Below are positions 11,594 through 22,022 of a DNA stretch of 64,000 nt, in pieces. Source of the stretch: Engraulis encrasicolus (taxonomy: Eukaryota; Chordata; Actinopteri; Clupeiformes; Engraulidae); contig NC_085861.1 of assembly GCF_034702125.1 (NCBI RefSeq), forward strand, positions 54,088,322-54,152,321, given 5' to 3'. Made by a program: the position numbers and the translations under genes. Below the pieces are notes generated by a model that had not been told where the DNA came from, did not search any database, and worked only from the letters and a program-made list of their open reading frames with translations. Within the stretch, counting starts at the first letter, position 1. Every line of letters starts with the position of its first letter.

Positions 11594-11662
11594 ACCCCCC
11601 CCCCCCCAAAAAAAAGGCCCTGAAAAGTAAGGGAGGGGGGGGGAGGGAGGGGGGACGGGGGT
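11594..11662. repeat. Poly-C/poly-A then G-rich tract
   Basis: A C14 run and an A8 run are followed by a G-rich purine stretch with at least five runs of three or more Gs at 11631-11662. The G-run spacing fits a G-quadruplex on the plus strand. Confidence 0.6.
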
Positions 11663-11744
11663 GTTGCGCTCCATGCGGCTCTCCTCCTGATTTTTTTCTC
11701 CTAATGTGGCTATTGAGGAAAAAATAGTGAGTATCACTGTTCTA

Positions 11745-11805
11745 GGCGGGTTTTGAGCATTGGGCTGGAAATCATCAGCCTCATCTGGCAACCCTGTCCA
11801 GAGGC
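11745..11805 (-). repeat. Short interspersed repeat shared with 16929-17010
   Basis: Its reverse complement matches 16929-17010: both contain CCAGATGAGGCT, ATGATTTCCAGCCCA and GCTCAAAACCCGCCTAGAA. The two copies are in opposite orientation. Confidence 0.6.
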
Positions 11806-12580
11806 ACTCGTATGGAACTGTGCAGTCTTTCTTACGATCGCCCCCAGCGAGTTCGAAGATATTGCACCTAACACTTGTTTAGTTGCAGTATCTAACGCGC
11901 GTAAAATTGACATGAACTGCGCAAGTAAACAGGCTCATGCACGAATCATACCAGCGCGTCCTACAGCAAGCATACTGTGGGCCTTATTATTGATACTTAA
12001 CCTTCCCTACAACACATGGAAAATCTACCCTAATCACCCTAATTTTTTTCAAGGTCAGAATGAGCAGATTTTCAATGCAATTTGCCACTCCGATGGGCGA
12101 TGACCTGGGAAAAAGTGTGTTCTACTAAATTGATAGTTTTAATATGTGATGCAGAGGGGTTTACGGATCATTGTACTGTATGAGCCTGATATTGCATTTT
12201 TTTAATGTTTGGTCTGTTACCACAGATTTTTATCATATATTTCAGTATGACCCCATATGCATATTTAATCATCATATCTTGGAAAACTTCAACAACACAC
12301 AAATATTTGCTTTAATGTGGGTTACCGACTGAGAGTTACCAAACTAAAATCGATATTTGAAATATGGGAAAAATTGAGAGACCACCTTGTCCTGTCAGTA
12401 ATCAGGCTAGTCAAGTATGACATCATGTCCATCCAAGTGTACTCCCCACTAGTACGCTGGGATTTGATGATTTGTATTACCGCTGCCATATCAAGTACAA
12501 TCACTGAAGCACATGGCTGTAGGCCTGTGTGGCCATATTGTGACATGCAACAATTTATTTACTTCATATGCCCTATAGGT

Positions 12581-13210
12581 GAGGTGCTACTGAAAAGAAA
12601 GGTCACAGTGCTGGGAACAGTAAGTAAGAACAAGCCAGAGCTTCTAACTGCACTTCTCCCAGTGAAAACCAGAAGTATATTGTTTTCAATGTTTGACTTA
12701 AACGACACAATCACTGTTGTCTCCTACTGACCCAAGAAGGGGGAAAAAGTGCTACTGATGAGCACCATGCGCGAAGATGCTGCCGAGAAGACATGAAGCC
12801 ACGGATGGCGCTGGATTACAATGAGACAGGGAGGGGTCGACAAGGTCACTGTCACATACAGCTGCGGACGCATGACTGATCATTTACATCATAGTACATG
12901 TCAGTACCTACAATGCATTTGTGATTTGTGAAGTCAGCAAGGACTGGAACAGTGGCAAACTAAATTGCTGAGGATTTTCCTGGAGGAGTTTGGTTCTGCA
13001 TTCATGAAACCACACATCCAAGGGAAGGCAATGCCTTCCTACAGCATCACCAGCTGCTGCCACTCTTGGGAAGGATGTGCTAAGTGGGGCCAATGCTCCA
13101 ACTCCTGCAGTGGCCAGACCTACTGTGGGGAAATGTGGAAGGTGCCAGGTCTTCAAGAATGACTCGAAGATCAACAACAGATGAGTGAAATGTAACAAAT
13201 ATAAATAAGT
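12581..13210 (+). pseudogene. piggyBac-family transposase C-terminal remnant
   Basis: In order, several frames give blocks typical of the C-terminal half of piggyBac transposases (PGBD4-like): LLKRKVTVLGTVSKNKPEL, a P-K-K-G-K-x-V-L-L-x-S-T-M region, GGVDKVTVTYSCGRMT, FLEEFGSAFMKPHIQG, and a decayed Cys-rich tail (GRCQVFKN...VKCNKY). piggyBac enzymes cut and paste at TTAA using three Asp residues; the conserved D of GGVDK is present, but earlier catalytic blocks are missing. Stop codons follow VVSY (12728) and EKT (~12796), and there are several frame changes. Upstream 11810-12580 shows no further piggyBac blocks. This is an old relic, unrelated in sequence to the TTAA MITEs elsewhere as far as I can see. 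Confidence 0.78.
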
Positions 13211-13274
13211 ATTTTAGTCTGAAATGGCCTTCCTGCTGCCACATGTAGCACCAAGAATGTGAAGGCCTGTAACA

Positions 13275-13425
13275 CCCACCAACGTAATAACCCTGCCAAC
13301 GTAATAAAAATGGGTGCATTTCAGACGTAATAGCCCAGCCAACATAATAACTCTTGCCTCTTGCAAAGGTAGTACACAGCTTCCTGCCAACGTAATTATT
13401 ACGTTGGCAGGAAATTATTATTTTA
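13275..13425. repeat. CCAACGTAATAA array with perfect palindrome
   Basis: Four to five copies of (C)CAACGTAATAA or close variants are spread over 13275-13350, then a perfect 33-base palindrome lies at 13381-13413 with 16-bp arms TTCCTGCCAACGTAAT around a single central T. The arms carry the same core word. Confidence 0.75.
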
Positions 13426-13741
13426 AGGGGAATAGGCACTAATAGGATGAATTCAATATGCAGAGATTCTAAAGCGGCAAACAATACCCTACCACATTGT
13501 CATCACATGGCAATGGCAATCATACAAATAAATGAAATAGATAACAGCATGTCTCACCACTATCTATATTTGGCAATGACATGTATACCATATCTTTCTT
13601 ATTATTGCTGCACCCTTGCTTTAAAATAATGATGTCTGATATTTACAATGTTATTGTTTCACAGATTGAAAATGATGGGGCTACGCATGCTTTTGCTATG
13701 GAGTCTGCTTATCAATTGTCTCACACATGGTCCCAGGCCTA

Positions 13742-14206
13742 TGGATGACGACACCTACAAGACTATTGTGAAGACTCTCAAAGGGGAATTTAATGTCCCC
13801 GTGAAGGAAAGGACAAAAACCCAATGGACAGCTCTCATTCGGTACTGGACAAATACACCTTAGGTGACGATAGACAGACAATTCTTTTCAATGGAAAAGT
13901 TGTCGTGACGATATCTGCCGTCCTCGAGCTGGTTAGAAAAGAATTTGAAGCTACAAACGGATCTAATGCTAGAAAGGTCAATGTGCGAATGAGGTCGAAG
14001 TATGCTGGTCTGAGTGAAAAAAAAACGTACAAAATGAACTGGACGTGTCTGCTGACTACCAATTACTGAGAGCCAAATTTCCAAATAATCCACCATTGAA
14101 GCCAATTACAGCCATAAGCGTACAGGAAAGACATCAGATAGATCTTGTGGACATGACGAATTGGAAAATTACAAATGGGAGAGCTGTCTGCAAATACATT
14201 CTAACA
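13742..14206 (+). pseudogene. Ginger/KRBA2-like integrase N-terminal remnant
   Basis: Three frames read in series give DDDTYKTIVKTLKGEF, then NGKVVVTISAVLELVRKEF, then KPITAISVQERHQIDLVDM and AVCKYILTV. The ERHQIDLVDM block, with KYIL after it, is the start of the retroviral-type integrase core seen in Ginger (GIN) DNA transposons and KRBA2-like host genes; the D of the IDLVDM block would be the first catalytic acid. Frame changes fall near 13850 and in the A9 run at 14018-14026. Homology stops after KYILTVQ, so the rest of the DDE core is missing. Inactive. Confidence 0.6.
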
Positions 14207-14432
14207 GTCCAGGGCACCATTCCACCAATCGCGTTAAAAACAGCGGCGCTAATCCATCTAAATCTGGGTTGAGGTAGCGGCACCTTAAACTTAAGACTCA
14301 ACCAGTTCCTGTAACTCAGATCAGCTGCGCGTAGTTTTGGTTAACTCAACCCAGCTAATCAAACCTCGCGTTCGGCGCCAGGGCGGAGTATTTAAGGAGA
14401 CCAGCACATCGATTGTCGATCTAGAAATCAAG

Positions 14433-14544
14433 ATGTCGACGGTAAGAGCTGACTTTTTCAATTCTGCCGTGCATACTCTGCTTCCCCAACTGTATGAGGA
14501 GAAAAAAGCTGACATCGTACAAAAGGGAAATACGGTGGCAATAA
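14433..14544 (+). CDS. Possible first exon, Myb/SANT-like protein
   Basis: ATG opens a 37-codon frame (MSTVRADFFNSAVHTLLPQL, then YEEKKADIVQKGNTVAI) followed by GTAAGC, a plausible donor. A GGGCGG at ~14383 and TATTTAAG at ~14389 lie just upstream, a promoter-like arrangement. The IVQKGNTVA phrase resembles the N-terminal part of Myb/SANT-like DNA-binding proteins of Harbinger type. Its exit phase (1) does not fit directly onto the exon at 16827, so a middle exon would have to be missing or destroyed. Confidence 0.3.
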
Positions 14545-14744
14545 GTAAGCCGACCGTTTAAATGCGTACGTTGCGTTTCAACAGTCAATATGTGTCATAA
14601 ATGAGCTTCCCCCCTACATGTTAACCCTACGAACGAATAATGTACTCTGAGTGAAATTGGCGAGGCCATTTCCATTTTTGCTAGTGAATATGTATTTTTT
14701 TTTTTTAATTCTCCCCCCTGCTTACTGTCTTGAAATCTTTCTAT

Positions 14745-14835
14745 TGAAGATGCGGCGCCACCTGTTTGCCATGGGGTAGCGGTAACGCCGTTGCGTGCCA
14801 TGCGGTCGACCCGCGTTCGAACCTGATATGTAGCT
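14745..14835 (+). repeat. tRNA-like/SINE-head sequence
   Basis: GGGTAGCGGTAACGCC resembles an A box, and CGCGTTCGAACCTG about 40 bases later has a canonical B box (GTTCGAACC). The spacing fits an RNA polymerase III internal promoter. No clear acceptor stem, so more likely a SINE head than a working tRNA gene. Confidence 0.4.
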
Positions 14836-14989
14836 GAGCTTATCTGACCCATTGTACGTAAACCTAATTTGCCCTTTGTTTTGTGAAGTGGTTGTTTTCA
14901 TTTGACTCAACAGTGTGCTGTCTGGCTGTAAGGTAACCTGCAAAAAGAAAAAGAAAAGAAGCCATTTCCAATGTCACACATTCCATTAA

Positions 14990-16756
14990 CCCTCTGGGCG
15001 CCACAGGCGACTTTTGTCGACGAGATGCCGTATTGATTACAACGGCCGTTTTTTTCAAATAGGATATCAAATGTAGTTCAACTTCCACTCCATTGGGTGG
15101 CAGACATGTAGTACTTCAGTTCTAAACACATTGGGACGCCTTATATGGTATTTTGTTTAAGAAAACTACAAAACTACAAACCTCGGACATTGCGGAAGTA
15201 ACTTCTCCATGTGAAACAACGCGAAAAACGGAAGCAGCCTTGTAGTGACATTACGTGGATAATTCTACTGAATAAACGACCAAATGCACTCAAATGGTAA
15301 CTTGTCATGATTGTACATATGTATTCATCATATATTTCGCCCCTAAATGAGGTAATATGCAAACAGGAGTGTATTTTCTGCCGCGTTATACTTCCCATGT
15401 TACTGTTGCCTGAGGGAAACTATCGACAGCCTATTCGTCGATCATGGGGACTGTAACAAGAAAACCCTTCATTCATTCACTTGTAAGTACACAATAGAAG
15501 TGTTCGTTTCTGCAGGAGACTTGTATATTGAGGAAGGGAAGGTTTTTTCCGATCGAGATGCGAGGTAATTTCATGCTGCTTTGTATAGGCCTACTGTCGC
15601 TATGCTGGCGACGTTCATTGCAACGACAGGGGAATGATGCAACGCGTCGTAATTTGCCTGTTACAGAGTCAATATTCATCATCTGGAGGGTGACAGTGGT
15701 CAGGATGTTTGTAGAAGAGCTTGTATACTAAGTATAAAAGTAAATGAAGACAAAAGAAGTGCGCATATTCCTGCCAACAGTGGGGGATGGAGTGAGAGGA
15801 GTATGCGCCCGAGACACAGAGGTCTCGTGCGCATTCTACTCGGTGCAAAACGGAAGCATAGCCTAGTTCACGCTACTGCCGACTGCAGGTCTAAATAAAT
15901 AGCAATGCTATTCTAATGATATAATAATAGTAATAATTATGTCCAATTGCGACCTGACTGAGTCTATTTGCAACAAAAAAGTGTGATACCAGCTGGGGTT
16001 TGGTGCATCAGTAGGTAACCCCCCCCCACACACACACACACACTTTCCTTATATCACCTATTTGTATATCAGTAAATGTAACACTGGGTTTGAATAGATA
16101 TTTGCACAAGTTTTTAGACATGTAGCCCATACCCAGACTCCTTCAGGGTGTACGCTGACAGGCCTACTGTAGGCTACTGTAGGCCTGCTGTACTTGGTTC
16201 AAAGACACACAAATGGACAAAATGCACATAATACCCCTAGTGTGGATAGAATCTGTATGCTGGGCATTGCTGTGAAGGGTGTCCATGCACTAAAAAATAA
16301 CTTGTCACCTTCATAGACCAGTCCCTACAGGCAAAACGGCAACCGTCCATTCACTTGTGTTTGTCACTGTGCTACATTGTTGCACTATATTAGTTACAAA
16401 TTACACTTTTACTGTTCAATTTATTGCTTTCTAGACCAAAATGTATGCACAGAACATAATAGTGAAGGTGTCTGGGGAAGTTTTATAAATTAAATTAGAT
16501 AAATTATTACAAATATTTTGAAAATATGCAAAAATATCCAATAACTCATTATAAATTCAAAATGGCCGACACCATATGACGTCATAATATGCAAATTAGA
16601 TGGGATAATTTACTCCCAAAATAAACTTTGGGTCATCCTCAATATTTGTCTCATTAATTGTCAGGCTCTATCTATTACCCATGTTAAGCCACAGCCTTTT
16701 GAATATAACGTGTCAAAATCATCAGTTTTGGGCAAAAACCTGTGGCGCCGAGAGGG
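14990..16756. mobile_element. piggyBac-type element, TTAA-flanked, 1.77 kb
   Basis: TTAA (14986-14989 and 16757-16760) flanks inverted termini CCCTCTGGGCGCCACAGG and CCCTCTCGGCGCCACAGG (right end reverse-complemented), 17 of 18 matching. CCC at the tip and TTAA duplication are the piggyBac signature. No piggyBac coding block is inside; the interior is AT-rich with scattered stops and a (CA)n tract at ~16028-16043. Non-autonomous. Confidence 0.82.
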
Positions 16757-16826
16757 TTAAACCCAGGTAATTTGGAGGCTCACCCAGAAGCCCCAACTAA
16801 TTGATTTTGGTTTGATTTTGGAGCAG

Positions 16827-17304
16827 AAGTGGTGTGAACACTGTCAAGCGGAGTGCCCTGCAGGTTAAGACGAAGCACAAAAACATCCTGCAGAGTGGTA
16901 AGTAGGCCTATTTGTCATAAGCACATTCTCATCAGGGTTCCCAGATGAGGCTAATGATTTCCAGCCCAAAAAATGCTCAAAACCCGCCTAGAAGCACAAA
17001 ATCTCGCCCAATTCTATTGATTTCTATGGCAAAAATTGGGCAGTTTTTTTCTGCTAAATGCCATTTTTCAATGAGTTAAGTAATGCTGTTCACATTGTCC
17101 CTTAATATCATTCCTAACAAACTTCAGCATCCAAAAAGAAGGCACAGTCTCAGGCCACAGGAGGTGTAAGCCCTCCCCAAAACCTAACGCCGTCTGAGGA
17201 TCTGGCCTTGGCCCTAAACCGAGGCCGGCTGCTGGTGGAGGGAATTCAAGGAAGGTCCTCATCAGAACCAGTGTCCCCATCCACCCGCAGGCTATATGTT
17301 GGAG
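16827..17304 (+). CDS. Two exons of a Myb/SANT-like (Harbinger-associated) protein
   Basis: Exon a (16827-16897) follows GAGCAG and ends at GTAAGT; exon b (17128-17304) follows ACTTCAG. Joining them in phase 1 recreates an Ala codon. The spliced frame reads SGVNTVKRSALQVKTKHKNI, then KKKAQSQATGGVSPPQ and LTPSEDLALALNRGRLLVEG. The pattern K-R-x-x-x-Q-V-K-x-K-x-K-N followed by TGGG-like and PPxxLT is that of the Myb/SANT-like DNA-binding domain found in Harbinger transposons and in NAIF1-type genes. Its 5' part is missing or is the exon at 14433, now separated by the 1.77-kb TTAA element. The exit donor of exon b (GTATTC) is weak. Exact phase agreement between two independent splice sites is the main support. 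Confidence 0.45.
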
Positions 17305-17505
17305 GTATTCTTTTATCTACTGCTTGGCTGAACTGTGAGCAGGATTTTCCATCTCTAACTGTTTGTCTGCTGTTCATTTAGTGACTGAAGGGGGAATCAG
17401 GGAATAAGGTTCAGAGGTAAATCATCTAATACAAGAGCTTTTTCTCAAGAAATTGAGGACTCCAGGCTCTTCTATTAGATGATTTACCACCAAACTTAAC
17501 CTTAA

Positions 17506-17932
17506 AGGAACAGACCACCCTTTTTTCATTTTCACATATTTGCAGTATTTCCCAACATTATTCATGAATGTGCATATCATTTTCGTCTCAGTGTTTTCAG
17601 TACTTAGATTTATTGGATCAGAATTATTAGCATAGCTTAGCATAATCACTGGAAGTAACTGGTATCTTTAGCATCAAGCCACAAGTGGTCACTGGACGGA
17701 ATTAAATTGCCGTTTTACACTCCAGTGAATTTTACATTAATTTTAAAATGGTTTATAAGTACATTTCATTGTGTTTTATTTTGTACCATAGACTTGCATT
17801 GCTATGCCTAATGTGGCTATACTGTTAAACGGGGGCAATGCAAACACATAGACGAAAATTATATGCACATTCATAAATAATGCTTGGAAATACTGCAAAT
17901 ATGTGAAAATCAAAAAAGGGTGGTCTGTTCCT
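17506..17932. mobile_element. TTAA-flanked MITE with ~85-bp TIRs
   Basis: TTAA at 17502-17505 and 17933-17936 flanks inverted repeats beginning AGGAACAGACCACCCTTTTT and extending with few mismatches to the TTTTCGTC word, about 85 bp per arm. 427 bp, non-coding. TTAA duplication with an AGG tip fits the Kolobok/piggyBac range of superfamilies; I cannot decide which. Confidence 0.85.
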
Positions 17933-18047
17933 TTAACTGATCCTGAACCAGCTTTGTAGTATAGGCCCATGAGAAGCACACTTAACCTGCAATGTTGAAA
18001 TCTATATCACAGTTCTCACATGAACATGTCCATATTTATCTGTGTAG

Positions 18048-18995
18048 CGATGGGTGCGAGTGTTCCGTGACGAGCAGCTCAAGATCCCCATAAATACAAA
18101 CAATGGGGTGGAGAGACATAAGACCTTCAAGCAGCTGCTGCAGGGACACAAAAACTGTAGCCTCAGTGACATGCTGACAATTGTCACCTCAACTTTCCTC
18201 CCGAGGTCCTATCCGAAGTGAGTTGAATAATAAACAGCACCTGCAAAAGTTTACAGATCTAAATGTATGCTTACAAATATATAATATATGTTATAGGTAA
18301 ATAAATTAATATTCATGCATTTATCTAAAGATATCAAATACATTTCTTCATTTCTATTGTCCATTAGGTATGTACAGCTGAATGTGGCATACTCGTCAGC
18401 ATACCGCCGGTATAACACCGACATGCCCGACTTCCTCCACAACAGGTCAAGAGGGGTGGTGACCCACATCATGGAACGCATGACAGAGGCCGAGTACTAC
18501 ACAGATGAAATTGTTCCGGTGGGTGATGGCTTATTTAATATCAAGAGCGCATCTCACGGAAATGGCCAACACACCGTAGATTTTGGCTGCAACACCGATG
18601 CCCCATCCTGCACCTGCATGGACTGGAGGAGAAGTAAGCACTTTTGTGCCATATTCCTCAAAAATAAAGAATGGGGATGGGAGAAGCTTCATGCCTCCTA
18701 TAGGGACAACCCCTTACTGTGTCTTGATGGGCAATGCTTGCCAGGTGAGGGGGAGGACGACATCAGTGGCAGCCAATTACCCCACACTCCCTCTACTTCA
18801 CCACCACCGTCACCATCACAGTCACCACCATCACCATCACCGGTGTATTGTGACCTACCAGCAAGGAGGCAGCATCGAGCTAAACAACTGCGCGCTGAGT
18901 GTGGGAGCTTGCTGAGGGAGATTACGAACCTCATGTATAACATCCAGGACGAGGAGAATCTGAGTGGGGCGATGACAACGAAAATGTGTTTATGA
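18048..18995 (+). CDS. SWIM-domain, MULE-transposase-like gene, 3' exons
   Basis: Two exons, 18048-18217 and 18368-18995, are separated by a 150-bp intron with GTGAGT donor and TTAG acceptor; the phase-2 join recreates a Lys codon, giving SYPKYVQLNVAYSSAYRRYN across the junction. The first exon contains TNNGVER, a block found at the end of MULE-type DDE domains. The second contains a SWIM-like zinc motif CTCMDWRRSKHFC within VDFGCNTDAPSCTC; compared with the usual C-x-C...C-K-H form the third Cys before KHF seems lost by a small deletion. A Ser/Pro-rich linker and a basic/Leu-rich tail with LRAECGSLLREITNLMY (possible coiled coil) follow. AATAAA lies 43 bases after the stop. Upstream catalytic exons are not present in the window, so it is a partial or decaying transposon-derived gene. 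Confidence 0.68.
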
Positions 18996-19037
18996 CCACG
19001 ATTGTTGAATTTAACAATGTAACAACTGAATGGACCC

Positions 19038-19043
19038 AATAAA
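19038..19043 (+). terminator. Polyadenylation signal of the SWIM gene
   Basis: AATAAA 43 bases after the TGA of the SWIM-domain exon, directly followed by a GT(T)n tract. Confidence 0.6.
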
Positions 19044-19044
19044 G

Positions 19045-20120
19045 TTTTTTTTTTTTTTTTTTAAATCATACTTCCTAAATGATTTAGTCAATAAATTGTT
19101 TGTGCACCATGACCAATCATGTTTATATGCGTGTAGCCTATAGGCCTATCTGTATCCTTTTAAAAATGATTAATTTGTTCTGCAAGTCATCATTCAAATG
19201 TAATATTGTTATTGAATCAATCAATAACCCTAACCCTCCTATTAAGAGTCAGTGATTATGTAGACACTGTCTTTATATAGCCCTACCAGTAGGCCTAAAC
19301 CATGGCATTAAAGGTAAAGCACTTATGATGTGTAATTACAATGCCCATGATAGACTATGGCTCATTGCATAAGCCAAGGAGTTATTTCAATCATGTTGCC
19401 AAAAGAAAATCAGCCAAAGTCGCTATGGGCTTGCTGAAAAATCGCTAGATGACGTCATGACGTTACGTATGACGTCACAATGTCACGCACGGCGCGCTGA
19501 TCTACAGAAAACGTGCCCTCATGCCTTCGTCCACAGTACAAATGGGCGGTGCTATCTACTTTTTGGAGATCAGAGCGAATCTGCAGCCTTGCTTAATCGT
19601 GGGAAACGCTTTTGACGGCGGCGCAGAGTCAGAATTAAGTGGGAAAACGATGAATTTGTCCCCGAAAATGAACGTTTTGAAAAGTCGCCAGATGCACCAA
19701 AAAGTCGCTAAAGGCGCTAGATGAGTTTTTTGTCGCCAGTGCACGGGATTCACTGTGGTCGGTGCGGCCAGCCTGCTAGTGCTCATTTAAATTTGTCATA
19801 CCGGTATGCATATCCCAAGGAGCCGTTGTGGTAGCTTTTGTGATACGCAGTAAAGTTAAGTGCAGGGTACAGTTGAGGAAAATCAAATATACCTGTTAAA
19901 CAACAACACTGATCTAATTCCAAAGTGTAGGCATAACATAAATGACAGTCCCGAAACATGGTGACAATTATCGAAGACTGTGTAATCTCGGTTTATGTTG
20001 ACATTTGGTTCCTGTCATACCTTTGTCCCATATCGCTTGCCGTAGCCTCATACAAGCAGATGCAAATGTGTATGAGAATTCCAGTTCGTATCACAAAACC
20101 TGCCACACCGTCCCTGCAAA
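19045..20120. other. No gene; CRE-like pair and AGTCGCTA repeat words
   Basis: Contains two TGACGTCA palindromes about 20 bases apart (19450-19475) and AAAGTCGCTA/TTTTTTGTCGCCAG words that recur at 28480-28580, probably a diverged interspersed repeat. No coding sequence supported. Confidence 0.4.
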
Positions 20121-20124
20121 CACA

Positions 20125-20615
20125 TACAGTTGGGGCCCACATGGGTCTCACTTGGGCTAGGTGGGCTTCGGGTGGGCATGGGCTTTGAGTGGGCTTTTTT
20201 GTTGGGACCCACAGGGGCAATGGGTGGGCATTGAATGGGCTAAATTAACATGGGCAATAAGTGGACTTTGTTGTTGGGCCCCACATGGGCTGTTGGTGGG
20301 CATTAAATGGGCTATTTAGCATGGGCAATAAGTGGGCTTTTTTGTTGGGCCCCACAGGGGCAATGGGTGTGCATTGAATGGGCTAAATTAACATGGGCAA
20401 TAGGTGGGCTTTGTTGTTGGGCCCCACATGGGCTGTTAGTGGGCATTAAATGGGCTATTTAGCATGGGCAATAAGTGAACTTTTTTGTTGGAGCCCATAT
20501 GGGCAATGGGTGGGCATTAAATGGGCTAAATTAACATGGGCAATAGGTGGGCTTTGTTGTTGGGCCCCACTTGGCTGTTGGTGGGCATTAAATGGGCTAT
20601 TTAGCATGGGCAATA
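20125..20615. repeat. GGGC-rich minisatellite, ~70-72-bp unit (left part)
   Basis: About six units, recognised by TTGTTGGGCCCCACA at ~20271, 20343, 20415 and variants at ~20202, 20484 and 20558, alternating with GGTGGGCATTAAATGGGCTA and AGCATGGGCAATAAGTGGGC. The array is cut by the LINE at 20616 and resumes at 23991. Confidence 0.85.
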
Positions 20616-20757
20616 TCTTGTTAGCTGTTGTTGCCCTCCTGGGCGCACCGCTGGTTAACAAGCCAAGCTAGCTGACAATGTGTTTGTGACTGTCTCCCTC
20701 TCGCCATGGCGCTGATCAAATACACCATAGGTGACCTCCTGAAACTCAACTGTCGCT

Positions 20758-21931
20758 ATGTTCTCTCCAAGTTGCCTCGAGGTTATTAAATCCCTTCACC
20801 TCCTGCGCCGACCACCCTATGTGCACAGGGCTGTTCGTCACAAGTTTGTTTACAATACCAACAACGTAGCTTCGGCTATTCCAGTGGTTAGATGCTTTGC
20901 CCCTCCGCAGAGACGAGCTCAACTTAGGCCACACCCCCCACCTGCCAATCTCCGGAGCCAGATCTGCATTGACAGCTCTGCACCCTCTACCAGGACTGCT
21001 TCATTCATGTTACAGAACATCAGATCCATAAATAACAAAGCAGTATTTATTCATGACATTATCACAGATAGAAAATTGGACTTTGTATGCTTAACTGAAA
21101 CATGGCAGAGCCAACAGGACTTTGTCAGTCTCAACCATGCTACTCCACCTGGGTACACCTACACACATAAGGCCCGCGGACACGGCCGCGGTGGTGGTCT
21201 TGCCATCATACACCACTCTGATTTTGTGGTCAAAGAACATCCTGTCAGTGCATCATCCTTTGAATGTCGCTGCACAGCTACAACTGGTCCTCATCTATCG
21301 GCCTCCCAAACCCTCCACCAGCTTCCTCCCCGAGCTCACTGAGCTGCTTGTTGCTGTCTGCCCCATGTCCCCATCGACCATCTTACTGGGCGACTTCAAC
21401 ATTCACGTGGATAATAGCAATTGCTCTTTTGCGGTCGACTTTTTGTCACTTCTGGACTGTTTGAACATCACTCAGCATGTGCAGGGCCCCACCCACAACA
21501 AAGGACACACCCTCGACCTGGTATGCAGCATTGGCACACCCCCGCTACACCTCGAGTGCACTGACCTGGCCATATCAGACCATCGTACAATTCTGTTCAC
21601 CGTCAACGTACCCCATCGCAGACAACACTGTTCCCGAACCATCACCTTTCGTAACATCAAGAACGTGTCTCTGCCTCTGCTCTCTCAAACCCTAGAGACC
21701 CATCTTGTAGCTCCTGACTCTGCCTCCTCAGTGGACACCCTGGTGGAACACTACAACACTGCACTCGCCACTAGCCTGGATGTCGTGGCACCCATTACCA
21801 CCCGATCGGTCTCCTTTTCCCAACCTGCTCCCTGGTTTACATCTGAGCTCCGCCTCATAAAGCAAGCAGGGCGTCAGCTAGAGCGACGGCACAAAAAAAA
21901 ACAGCCTCACTATCCACCTGGAGGCCTATAG
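20758..21931 (+). pseudogene. L2 ORF, endonuclease domain, frameshifted
   Basis: The frame from 20758 gives MLQNIRSINNKA and DFVCLTETW, the first endonuclease motifs (N and E). Near 21265-21290 the match moves to another frame giving LIYRPPKPS, TILLGDFNIHVD and LAISDHRTILF, where the D/N and SDH residues of the exonuclease-endonuclease-phosphatase fold are intact. The frame breaks again in the A9 run at ~21892-21900. The enzyme nicks target DNA for target-primed reverse transcription. Confidence 0.85.
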
Positions 21932-22022
21932 GGACCACGTCAGGAGCTACAAACAGGCCCTCTCTACAGCCAAAACACAATATTTCTCCACTCTAATCAA
22001 CAACCAACAGAACCATCCCAGA

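Noticed and set aside
11753..12103. 116-aa ORF upstream of the piggyBac remnant as its N-terminus
   Set aside because: Contains no piggyBac blocks, and its start lies in a dispersed repeat shared with 16929-17010.
13275..13425. CRISPR array
   Set aside because: Repeat is ~12 bases, spacing irregular, and the context is a vertebrate genome.
18803..18846. His-rich tract as metal-binding protein
   Set aside because: Out of frame with the SWIM exon; it is the shadow of a Ser/Pro-rich linker encoded by (CAC/TCA) repeats.
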